Of a stretch of 21,643 nucleotides of DNA, positions 14,406-21,643 are shown piece after piece. Positions within the stretch are counted from its first letter, which is position 1. The number at the start of each line of letters is the position of its first letter. The translations under genes were made by a program, and so were the position numbers. The notes below the pieces were generated by a model that saw only the letters and a program-made list of their open reading frames with translations, did not search any database and was not told where the DNA came from. Origin of the DNA: Planctomycetota bacterium (GTDB lineage: Bacteria; Planctomycetota; Planctomycetia; Pirellulales; Lacipirellulaceae); NCBI GenBank assembly GCA_013151315.1, contig JAADIN010000198.1, positions 1 through 21,643 on the forward strand. Reading direction: 5' to 3'.

Positions 14406-17198
14406 TCAACTTTTCTTCTTCACCGATTTTTTCTTCGCAGTCGGCTTTTTCTTGGCCGCCTTCTTCGCAGCAGGCTTTTTCTTGACCGATTTTTTCTTCG
14501 CCGCTTTTTTCTTCTTCGGCGCGGGCCCTTGTGCTGCCTTGTCGGCAAGCATCCCAACGGCCTCGTCAAACGTGATTTCCTCGACGATCATGCCCTTACG
14601 CAACGACACATTCGTCGTCCCGTCGGTAACATAAGGCCCAAAACGGCCATCGAGAATCTGCACCGGCTTTTCAGTGATTGGCGAAGGATCAAAAACCTTC
14701 AGCGGCGGTTTTTTGTTCGCGCCCCGACCGCGTGTCTTCGGCTCGGCTAACAGCGCAACGGCTTTCTCAAGCGTAACGTCCAGTGGCGAAATATCGGCCG
14801 GCAACGAACGAGTCTCTTTCCCACATTTTACATACGGACCATAGCGGCCATTAAATGCCTCGACTGGTTGGCCTTCGAGCGAATCGGCAGCCTTCGGCTT
14901 CGCTGCTTTTTTCGCGTCGTCGCCTTCTTTGGCAGCCGTCGTTTCGGCCACGACAACCTTGGGCGCGACCACCGGCGGGTGATCGCCCAAGTTCCGTGGC
15001 AACGAAAGCAGTTTTAATGCGGTTTCGAAATCGACTGTTTCAGGCTCCATCCCCTTGAGCAGCCCCGCGTTCTGCGGTTTTTCTTCTTCTTCGTCGGTGC
15101 TGCCCCGCTGAATGTAGGGGCCAAATCGCCCCACCTTCAGATACACCGGCTTCTTGGTGTCGGGACAAATGCCCAGCGGCTCTTCGGCCAATTGCGCCTG
15201 ATCGAGCAGTTTGAGCGCCGCCTTGAGCGTGACCTCGTCAGGCGCGGTCTCTTCCTTTAGCGAAGCGGTGCGATCGCCCTGCTCGACATACGGCGAATAG
15301 CGGCCTACCCGCACAAAAACATCTTCGCCATCTTCCGGCTTGCCGATAAAAATCCGGCTGATCTTTGCCGGATCGATCTCGTCGATCTTGTTTTCAAGCT
15401 GTTGTTTGAGCCCCGGCGAATCTTTCCCGAAGTAAAAGTTGTCGAGGTATTCGATGTTATCCCGCTCGCCGCGGCTGATTGCGTCGAGATCGTCTTCCAT
15501 TTGGGCCGTAAATTGATAGTCGACCAGATCGCCCAAATTTTCTTCGAGCAACCGCACCACCGAAAACGCGATCCAAGTCGGCACCAGCGCGTTGGCCTTC
15601 TTGAAGACATAGCTGCGAGCAAGAATCGTGTCGATAATCGAAGCATACGCGGCCGACCAATGCCCCGTTCTTCGAGTGCCTTGGTGAGTGCCGCTTCGCT
15701 GAACCGCCCGGGCGGTTGGGTCGAATGCTCTTTGGCGTCCAAGGCCTTGCAGGTGAGCACTTCGCCCACTTCGAGATTAGGCAGCGCCCGCTCCTGGTCG
15801 GCCAGCTCGGCATTCGGGTCGTCCGAGCCTTCGACATAGGCCCGCAAATAGCCGGGGAAATCAATCGTCTTACCGCTGACCTGGAACACACAGCCTTCGC
15901 CTTCGATCGAGACGATGATCCGCCGTCCGCGCGAGTCGGCCATCTGGCTGGCAATCGTTCGTTTCCAAATCAAATCAAAAAGTCGAAACTCGTCGTTATT
16001 CAGCTTCGACCGCATCACTTCGGGCAGCTCAAACGGGTGCCCTGCCGGCCGAATTGCTTCATGCGCCTCTTGGGCATTTTTGACTTTGGATTTGTAGGTT
16101 CGCGGCTCAGCAGGCAGATAATCTTTGCCGTAGCTTTTGTCGACCAAATCCCGCGCGTCCTCGATGGCCACCTTCGCCAGATTGGTCGAGTCGGTACGCA
16201 TGTAAGTGATGTGGCCGTTTTCATAAAGGCTCTGGGCAACCTGCATTGCACGCCGAGCCGTAAAACCGAGCTTCCGGTTGGCTTCTTGCTGTAGCGTGCT
16301 GGTCGTAAATGGCGGATACGGCTTGGTGGTGTACGGCTTGTCTTCGATCGAAACGACTTTGAATTCGCCCGTCAAAACCCGATCGGCTAAGCCGCGAGCG
16401 GCATCGCCATCAAGCAACATCAAGTCGTCATTTTTCAGCTTCCCGTTGGTCGAATCAAAATCCTTGCCCGAGGGAATTTTGCGCCCCGATACCGACATCA
16501 ACGGGGCTTCAAGCGACTGGCCACTCTGCTTGGCAAACGTGCCCAACAAATCCCACCACGTGCCCGAGACAAACGCCATCCGGTCGCGTTCCCGCTGCAC
16601 AATCAAGCGCACGGCCACACTTTGCACGCGCCCGGCCGAGAGCCGCGGCCGCACCTTGCGCCACAACAGGGGCGAAACTTCGTAGCCAAACAGTCGATCG
16701 AGAATCCGCCGCGTTTCCTGCGCGCGGACCATCCCCTCGTCGACATCGCGAGGCTCCTCCATCGCTTTTTGAATCGCGTCTTTGGTGATCTCGTGGAAGA
16801 CGAGTCGATAGACGGGCACCTTCGGCTTGAGCACTTCACAGATGCCAACTGATGGCTTCCCCCTCGCGGTCTTCATCGGTCGCGAGATAAAGGGCGTCGG
16901 ATTTCTTGAGCTGCTCTTTTAGCAGAGCAATATGCTTGGTTTTTCCAGGCGGGACCACGTAGATCGGCTTGAACTTGTCGTCGACGTTCACACCCAAGTT
17001 CGACCAAGATTCTTTTTTGTACTTGGCCGGTATCTGTTTCGCGCCTTGGGGTAAATCGCGAACGTGCCCGATACTGGCCTCAACGATGAATCCCTTGCCA
17101 AGATACTTGGCGATCGTTTTCGCCTTGGCCGGCGATTCGACGATCACCAACGCTTGCCCGGTGCCATTGCCAGCCGACGGTTTTTTTTTCTTTGCCAT
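14406..17198 (-). CDS. topA: DNA topoisomerase I, reading frame broken by two indels as assembled
   Basis: A type IA topoisomerase that relaxes negative supercoils; about 932 residues if repaired. Part 1 (17198 to ~16839) holds the Toprim domain with VIVESPAKAKTIAKYL and LATDEDREGEAISWHL. Part 2 continues with VFHEITKDAIQKA, SPLLWRKVRPRLSAGRVQSVAVRL and the active-site ITYMRTDST, with the catalytic Tyr codon at 16202-16204. Part 3 has LEENLGDLVDYQFTAQMEDDL, then four C-terminal GR(F/Y)xPYV repeats and a Lys/Ala-rich tail. The first break (16836-16841) creates WHL-stop and fits loss of a TG pair or gain of one base. The second (15648-15649) removes Ser-Thr from the conserved GIGRPSTYASI and fits a 4-nt loss. 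topA is normally essential, so assembly error is the favoured explanation. Confidence 0.92.
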
Positions 17199-17218
17199 AT
17201 TTTCTACTAGTTTCTAAT

Positions 17219-17339
17219 AAGCCACGGCCAATTGAACACGGATGAAACACGGACCTACGGGGACTGGAGGATTCGTCCTTCTTCTGGACTACGACCTCTT
17301 GCTATTTCCGTGTTTGATCCGTGTTTAATCCGTGGCTAA
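17219..17339. repeat. Imperfect inverted repeat upstream of topA
   Basis: The arms at 17219-17252 and 17307-17339 pair with small gaps. Each contains two tandem units like ACACGGAT(G/C)AAACACGGA beside the palindrome-end motif TAGCCACGG or its near match. It lies immediately upstream of the topA start and would form a long hairpin. The remaining gene-free stretch (17340-17652) shows only a possible promoter. Confidence 0.85.
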
Positions 17340-17510
17340 AAATTCGCTGAACTTACAGTTGCAGCACGGTTGCCTATCTATCTGCTTGTGATCTCTTTTA
17401 TCCGCCTTGAGGTCTTCTCGTCGTGAGCAAAGCCTGACTGGCCCACCTCACCCGGCCAACCCCTAGGGGCCCACCCTACCCGCCACAATCGCCCATACTG
17501 CCGATTGGGA

Positions 17511-17538
17511 TTGCATTTACGTCGATCTGGCATAGAAT
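17511..17538 (+). promoter_or_regulatory. Possible sigma-70-type promoter for the SurA-like gene
   Basis: TTGCAT (17511-17516) and TAGAAT (17533-17538) are separated by 16 nt. The -10 differs from consensus at one position; the -35 is weak. It lies about 115 nt before the start at 17653. The same TAGAAT hexamer precedes rnpB. Confidence 0.35.
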
Positions 17539-17652
17539 CACGGGCCACCGTATCAAGCAATTCACGCCGTCAATCATTACTTTCGTACCGGTCGGGCTGT
17601 CAAGAGCCCCATCAGTACCCTATCGACGTCCCAACCTGCCCAGGAAGCTGCA

Positions 17653-19842
17653 ATGGCAAGCCCTTTTCACATTTTCAGGAAGAATCAAAAATTATTTATG
17701 GCCCTCGCGGCCATCATGGCCATCTTCGTATTCGTCTTTGCCGACATGGTCACCAGCCAGCTCCAAAAATCGACCAGCGGCGGCCAGGGCTCGCCTTCGG
17801 CTACGGTCGTGACCTGGGATGGCGGCTCGCTGACTGGACGCGAACTCGAGATCCTCAGGCAGCGGCGCTACTTTATCAGCAATTTCCTGGGCGCACTCTA
17901 TACCCAAGGTGCCCGTACCATTCTCAACGAGGGAGGCACCCCGCTCGATCCCTCTGTGCCCAGTTTCGTGTTTCAGCAAGAAAATGCCAATCCTCGCACG
18001 GTCATGCTTGGCACGATCGAGACCCGGATTATCGCCCAGATCGCCGACAAAGCGGGCATGACCGTCAGCGACGAGATGATCAACCACTACCTGCGGGAAT
18101 TCGGACTCCGGAAAGTAACCGACCCCCAGATCGCCCAGATTCTCCAAAAAACCAACCGTGCCGATGTTGGCCATTCCGAAAAGCAGCTTTTTGCGGGCCT
18201 TCGCGAGTTGCTACTGCAAAATTACTACATGCGGAGCTACGCCTCGGCCGTCCAGAATGTCATGCCCGAGCAGCGTTGGGACGACTGGCAGCAGATCAAT
18301 CGCCGGATCGCCCTCGAAGCGGCCATCGTTCCCGCCGAAAATTTTCTCGCCGAAGTACCTGAACCGACCGATGCCCAACTTCAAGAGCTCTACGACGAGT
18401 TCAAAGACCAAGTTGGCAATCTCCCGCAATCCGTGGCAGGGGTCCAATTGACCTCTCCCGATCCAGGCTTCCGCGAGCCGCAACGCGTCCGCCTGCAATT
18501 CCTGCTGGGCGATGTCAACGAGTGGACCGAAAAGCTGCTCGACACGATCACCGACGAAGAAATCTCCGATTACTACGAGCGAAACAAACGCACCCAGTTT
18601 GTCAAAGTCGATCTCTTCTCCGGCGAGTCCGCCCCTGAAGAAGATACGGCAGAAGAAACCGAAGAAGAAACCACAGAAACCAAGGAAGAGACTACCGAAG
18701 AACCTGCCGACGACGAGTCGAGCAGAATCCAGCGAGCCAATCCTTTCCGACTCGCTGCTCTGCAGGAAGAACCAGCCGAAGAAGTCGCTACCGAAGAAGA
18801 GACTCCAAAAGACGACAGCGAAGACGATGGCGACGGCGAAGACAACGACGAAGAACCGGTTGAGTACGAGCCTCTGGAAGAGGTTCGCGACGAGATCCGA
18901 CGCCACTTGGCCAACGACAAGGCGGTCGTCGAGCTCGATCAAATCATGGGCCGCGCCTACGCCGAACTTCAGTCGGAATACAACCGCTATGGCGGCGAGC
19001 TCATCCGTGCAAAAAGCGAAAAACGCGAAGCGCCAGCTCCGCCTGCCAAGCTCGCCAATCTCGACTCCGCCGCAGCCCAGCTCGGCGTGATTCACGAAGA
19101 GACCGCCCTGCTCTCCTACCCCGAATTGCTAGATACTTTTCTTGGCAAAGCGACCGACGCACAGACCAGCCGGATACCCGTGGCGTACGCAGCCTTCGTG
19201 AAATCGCAAATGGAACTTTACGAACCCTTCCTCGCACAAGACCTCGACGGGCATTGGTATCTCGCCGTCAAGGTCGAGGACATCGAGAGCAGCGTCCCTT
19301 CGCTGGAAGAAGTCCGAGACCGTGTCGTCGCGGCTTGGAAGCGGCGTGAGGCAGCCAAGCTGGCGCTCGAGCGCTCTGAAGAATTGGCCAAAGAGGCCCA
19401 GGAATCGGGCGAGACCCTTGTAGGATTCTTTGCCGACAAGCACTTTGAAGTCATCACGACCGACCTCTTCAGTCGACTCACCTTTGGCACGACGCCCATG
19501 GAAATGCGACGCGGGGCACGCTTGGGCGAAGCACCCCCCCTGGCATCGGTCGACCTCGATTTTATGGACCAAGCGTTCGACCTCGAAGCCGAACAGGTCG
19601 CCGCCGCTTTGAACCACGATCAGACCAACGCCTATGTGATACGCCTTGATCGTCGCGAAAAAACCGAGGAAGAACTTCGTCAACTCTTTCTCTTAGAAGC
19701 CAACGATTGGTTTGGTGGCCAAATCATGAGGCGCGCGCGCCTCCAAAGCACCCAACGAATTTTGCGGGGCCAACTGACCCAACGCGCCGGGCTCGACCTC
19801 ACCAAGCTTGAGGAGTACCTCAAGCCTGACAGGCAGCAGTAG
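17653..19842 (+). CDS. SurA-N/PpiD-like membrane-anchored periplasmic protein
   Basis: A 729-residue protein with a short cytoplasmic N-terminus, one membrane span (about 14-31) and a large periplasmic part. The region after the span (VTWDGGSLTGRELEILRQRRYFISNFL; VSDEMINHYLREFGL; LRELLLQNYYM) has the layout of the SurA/PpiD N-terminal chaperone domain. Residues ~330-410 are an extreme Glu/Asp/Thr-rich insertion (EETEEETTETKEETTEE), interrupted by one short basic piece. I do not see a clear parvulin rotamase motif, so a chaperone role is more likely than prolyl isomerisation. AGGAAG lies 6-7 nt before the ATG. The 3' end converges on tonB with a 26-nt gap. A role in folding envelope proteins is inferred. 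Confidence 0.78.
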   Translation: MASPFHIFRKNQKLFMALAAIMAIFVFVFADMVTSQLQKSTSGGQGSPSATVVTWDGGSLTGRELEILRQRRYFISNFLGALYTQGARTILNEGGTPLDPSVPSFVFQQENANPRTVMLGTIETRIIAQIADKAGMTVSDEMINHYLREFGLRKVTDPQIAQILQKTNRADVGHSEKQLFAGLRELLLQNYYMRSYASAVQNVMPEQRWDDWQQINRRIALEAAIVPAENFLAEVPEPTDAQLQELYDEFKDQVGNLPQSVAGVQLTSPDPGFREPQRVRLQFLLGDVNEWTEKLLDTITDEEISDYYERNKRTQFVKVDLFSGESAPEEDTAEETEEETTETKEETTEEPADDESSRIQRANPFRLAALQEEPAEEVATEEETPKDDSEDDGDGEDNDEEPVEYEPLEEVRDEIRRHLANDKAVVELDQIMGRAYAELQSEYNRYGGELIRAKSEKREAPAPPAKLANLDSAAAQLGVIHEETALLSYPELLDTFLGKATDAQTSRIPVAYAAFVKSQMELYEPFLAQDLDGHWYLAVKVEDIESSVPSLEEVRDRVVAAWKRREAAKLALERSEELAKEAQESGETLVGFFADKHFEVITTDLFSRLTFGTTPMEMRRGARLGEAPPLASVDLDFMDQAFDLEAEQVAAALNHDQTNAYVIRLDRREKTEEELRQLFLLEANDWFGGQIMRRARLQSTQRILRGQLTQRAGLDLTKLEEYLKPDRQQ

Positions 19843-19868
19843 CGCCTCACCTTGCGTATTAAACGACT

Positions 19869-20720
19869 TCAAAGCTTAAAACGCACGGGTAGCAATTCGA
19901 CCGTCGAGACCGGCTTGGCTCCGCGATTTGCTGGTATTGCATTCCACTGGCGAACGGCGGCCGCCGCCGCGCCGTCAAGGATGCGATAACCGCTGGTGCG
20001 TGCGACTTTTACCTTTGTAATGTGCCCTGTTTCGTCGATCCAGACACGCAGCAGCACGGTGCCTTCCCAGCCGCTTTGGATTGCATGAGCCGGATAGGTC
20101 GGCGGCGCATTCTGGGACAGGTCGGGTGGAATATCCTCGGTGTTTCCCAAATTGGATGCCAAATTGGATGCCAAATTGGATGGTGGAACAGCGATAGCTA
20201 AGTTAGACGTCTTGGGATTCGCTTGGCGATGCTCAATCGTTGGGGTTCTGGGTGTCGACTGCTTCACTATATCATGCAACTCGTCATCATGATCATGCAA
20301 CTCGTCATCATGCACATCGCCAACCGTCGCTAGCTCTGAAGGTTGCTCTATCGAATCGATAGCCGAATCCAAAAGCAAGTCGTCCGCTGAAACCTCAACC
20401 GTCGGAGTGTGAACGTACGTATGCTTGCCTATGCGAGCCTTGTCCGGCTCGATAACCACCGGTAGGTCTGTTGCAAAATCGTCGAGCGTCATTGGATCTA
20501 TATTCCATTGCGGCTGGGCAAAGGACAGAGTCAACTCAAAGGCTTGCTCGCGACCCGCAAACCGGACAAGAGAAGTCTTTGAACTCGCAGTCCAGCTAGC
20601 TAACGCTGCAAACCCTACGGAGTGCAATACGATCGAAGTAACAATCGCCGTCCAGGCCGTCTTGTGGGGAGTCACACAGATCCTTCTTTGATGCTCGGCA
20701 GTCATCTTTTCTCGCTTCAT
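19869..20720 (-). CDS. tonB: TonB-family energy transducer
   Basis: About 283 residues from the ATG at 20720; an in-frame TTG at 20789 would add 23 residues before a membrane anchor that is already complete, so I prefer the ATG. A single span (TAIVTSIVLHSVGFAALASW) anchors the protein. A long periplasmic linker with two tandem-repeat tracts follows, then a TonB C-terminal domain: PPTYPAHAIQSGWEGTVLLRVWIDETGHITKVKVARTSGYRILDGAAAAAVRQWNAIPANRG. TonB transmits the proton-motive force to outer-membrane receptors. The gene is divergent from a TonB-dependent receptor, its probable partner. The linker is unusual in being acidic/His-rich rather than the classic Pro-Lys type. Confidence 0.9.
   Translation of the reverse strand: MKREKMTAEHQRRICVTPHKTAWTAIVTSIVLHSVGFAALASWTASSKTSLVRFAGREQAFELTLSFAQPQWNIDPMTLDDFATDLPVVIEPDKARIGKHTYVHTPTVEVSADDLLLDSAIDSIEQPSELATVGDVHDDELHDHDDELHDIVKQSTPRTPTIEHRQANPKTSNLAIAVPPSNLASNLASNLGNTEDIPPDLSQNAPPTYPAHAIQSGWEGTVLLRVWIDETGHITKVKVARTSGYRILDGAAAAAVRQWNAIPANRGAKPVSTVELLPVRFKL
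20147..20182. repeat. 3 x 12-bp tandem repeat inside tonB
   Basis: The unit CCAAATTGGATG is repeated three times without mismatch and encodes repeats of SNLA in the TonB linker. The unit length is a multiple of three, so copy-number change would alter linker length without breaking the frame. Confidence 0.9.
20271..20312. repeat. 2 x 21-bp tandem repeat inside tonB
   Basis: Two exact copies of a 21-bp unit (20271-20291 and 20292-20312) encode the repeated HDDELHD segment of the linker. They are again in multiples of three bases. Confidence 0.9.
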
Positions 20721-20925
20721 TTCATTAGCTTCATCGCTGGCCAAGGAGCGTGCAAGCCCAGCTATGAATCCACGACGCACAAGGTTCAACTAAAATCATG
20801 CTAAAATAGGGAAAAGGGAGGGCTTTTCCCGGCTGTAGAGGTTGTAGTAAGACCAACTGCATAAATAGCCGAAGCAGGTTCTGTTGCAATGATTTTACGT
20901 TTATCGAGTTCGGGAGCCGCGAATA
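20721..20925. promoter_or_regulatory. Divergent intergenic region between tonB and the receptor gene
   Basis: This 205-nt region must hold both promoters. It contains a perfect 8-bp hairpin GGGAAAAG/CTTTTCCC (about 20808-20829) and a widely spaced 9-bp inverted pair TAAAATCAT (20792-20800) / ATGATTTTA (20888-20896). No clear Fur box or cobalamin-riboswitch core is visible. Confidence 0.4.
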
Positions 20926-21643
20926 ATGAAGCTATCAGTGTATCGCATCTTCTTCTGCGCGCTAGCAGTCTCGTGGGTTGCAGACATTTGCCTCGCACAA
21001 GATGTCGGCGAACCACTCGAAGGGGCTCTACCCCCGGTCACCGTGCGACCTCCTACAGAATCGGACCAACCATCCACCGAGCCTACGTTGCCAGAGGTCG
21101 CGCCGCCTTCGACTTTTACGCCATCAACTTCTGCGCCCTCGACGTCAACGAATTCTCCTACCAATTTCCTAGGCACGTCGCTAAATTTCCCTAGCCTTTC
21201 CGCTATGCAGTTCGGCCAGGCGTCGGGACCATTTGGCGAGGGCACCGGTATTCTACGCAGTGGGAAATCGATTTTTGACACCTCTGCCGCGGGTTCGATC
21301 CGAACACGCCAAGAAATCACCGAGCGGCAAGCCTCCGACATGTTCCTTGCCCTTCAAAACGAAGTTGGCGTGCTAATGCAAAGCACAGCCGCTGGGCAAG
21401 CGTCGCCTTTCGTCCGCGGATTGACAGGCCAACAAGTGCTCATCCTCGTCGATGGCATTCGATTGAATAATTCCGTCACCCGCCGCGGGCCGAATCAGTA
21501 TTTTAATACGATCGACCCCGGGATGGTCGACCATATCGAAGTTTTACGTGGTCAGGGCTCGGTGCTTTGGGGCTCCGATGCGATTGGCGGAGCGATCAAC
21601 GTCGTGACTCGCGGCTCTGATACGGGCTACGGCATGAGGCGCG
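20926..21643 (+). CDS. TonB-dependent outer-membrane receptor, 3' end outside window
   Basis: From the ATG at 20926 the frame stays open for 239 codons to the window edge. A signal peptide is followed by a likely cleavage after CLA (residue 24). LPPVTVRPP (35-43) is a TonB-box-like segment near the mature N-terminus. Next is a Pro/Ser/Thr-rich linker (~44-80), then the plug domain with SPFVRGLTGQQVLILVDGIRLNNSV and VDHIEVLRGQGSVLWGSDAIGGAINVVTR. These plug motifs are diagnostic of the siderophore/cobalamin/carbohydrate receptor family; the substrate cannot be told without the barrel. The adjacent divergent tonB is the likely energy-coupling partner. Confidence 0.94.
   Translation, partial: MKLSVYRIFFCALAVSWVADICLAQDVGEPLEGALPPVTVRPPTESDQPSTEPTLPEVAPPSTFTPSTSAPSTSTNSPTNFLGTSLNFPSLSAMQFGQASGPFGEGTGILRSGKSIFDTSAAGSIRTRQEITERQASDMFLALQNEVGVLMQSTAAGQASPFVRGLTGQQVLILVDGIRLNNSVTRRGPNQYFNTIDPGMVDHIEVLRGQGSVLWGSDAIGGAINVVTRGSDTGYGMRR

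Noticed and set aside
15305..16876. Programmed frameshifting in topA
   Set aside because: No slippery heptamer plus downstream structure is seen at the breaks, and one break removes conserved residues, which recoding would not restore.
18211..19095. Minus-strand open frame opposite the SurA-like gene
   Set aside because: The Phe/Val-rich sequence (FFGSLFLGFCGFFFGFF) is just the complement of Glu-rich codons in the real gene.
20790..20925. Cobalamin riboswitch or Fur box before the TonB-dependent receptor
   Set aside because: The region is short, and neither the B12-box core nor a clear Fur 19-mer palindrome is present; only simple inverted repeats are seen.

Overview
This window looks like a chromosomal segment of a planctomycete (Planctomycetota, probably a Pirellulales-type organism). 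That is an inference from three things: the gene content (a Tad/Flp pilus locus, a SurA-N-type membrane-anchored protein, a fused MFS/spermidine-synthase-like protein, and a PIN protein paired with a small partner), the many long intergenic palindromes, and the weak or absent Shine-Dalgarno sites. No 16S gene or other taxonomic marker is present.

Layout. (1) Positions 1-5871, minus strand: a tight-adherence (Tad/Flp) pilus locus. In transcription order it holds the Flp pilin, an intrinsic terminator, a 36-residue hydrophobic small ORF, the prepilin peptidase (CpaA/TadV), CpaB/RcpC, the secretin CpaC/RcpA and a CpaE/TadZ-like ATPase that runs off the left edge. Palindromic repeats sit in several of the gaps. 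(2) 5872-6775: about 0.9 kb with no recognisable gene, including a ~150 bp palindromic element. (3) 6776-11430, plus strand: a fused membrane/spermidine-synthase-like gene (frameshifted twice as assembled), a PAP2-family phosphatase, and an LPG-synthase-TM-type membrane protein. A tRNA-Ala(GGC) lies on the minus strand between the last two. (4) 11636-12091: RNase P RNA (rnpB) with a greatly extended P12 hairpin. (5) 12204-14405, minus strand: a PIN-toxin/small-partner pair, a zinc-ribbon hypothetical protein, a second inverted copy of the ~150 bp element, a second copy of the small partner, and a decayed PIN C-terminus touching the end of topA. (6) 14406-17198, minus strand: DNA topoisomerase I (topA), broken by two indels as assembled. 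(7) 17653-21643: a SurA-N/PpiD-like protein (plus), convergent with a TonB protein (minus). TonB is divergent from a TonB-dependent receptor (plus) that is cut by the right edge.

How the parts work together. The pilus genes form one machine: pilin, its processing peptidase, the outer-membrane channel and its CpaB partner, and a localisation ATPase. TonB and the receptor form an energised outer-membrane uptake pair, and the SurA-like protein may help fold such envelope proteins. The most notable features are the four frame-breaking indels confined to two genes, the hairpin insertion in RNase P RNA, the inverted dispersed palindromic element, and the two related PIN/small-protein loci, one intact and one decayed. 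I do not see a clearly new multi-gene system. The PIN/small-protein module and the 36-residue tad-locus ORF are the best candidates for under-described biology.
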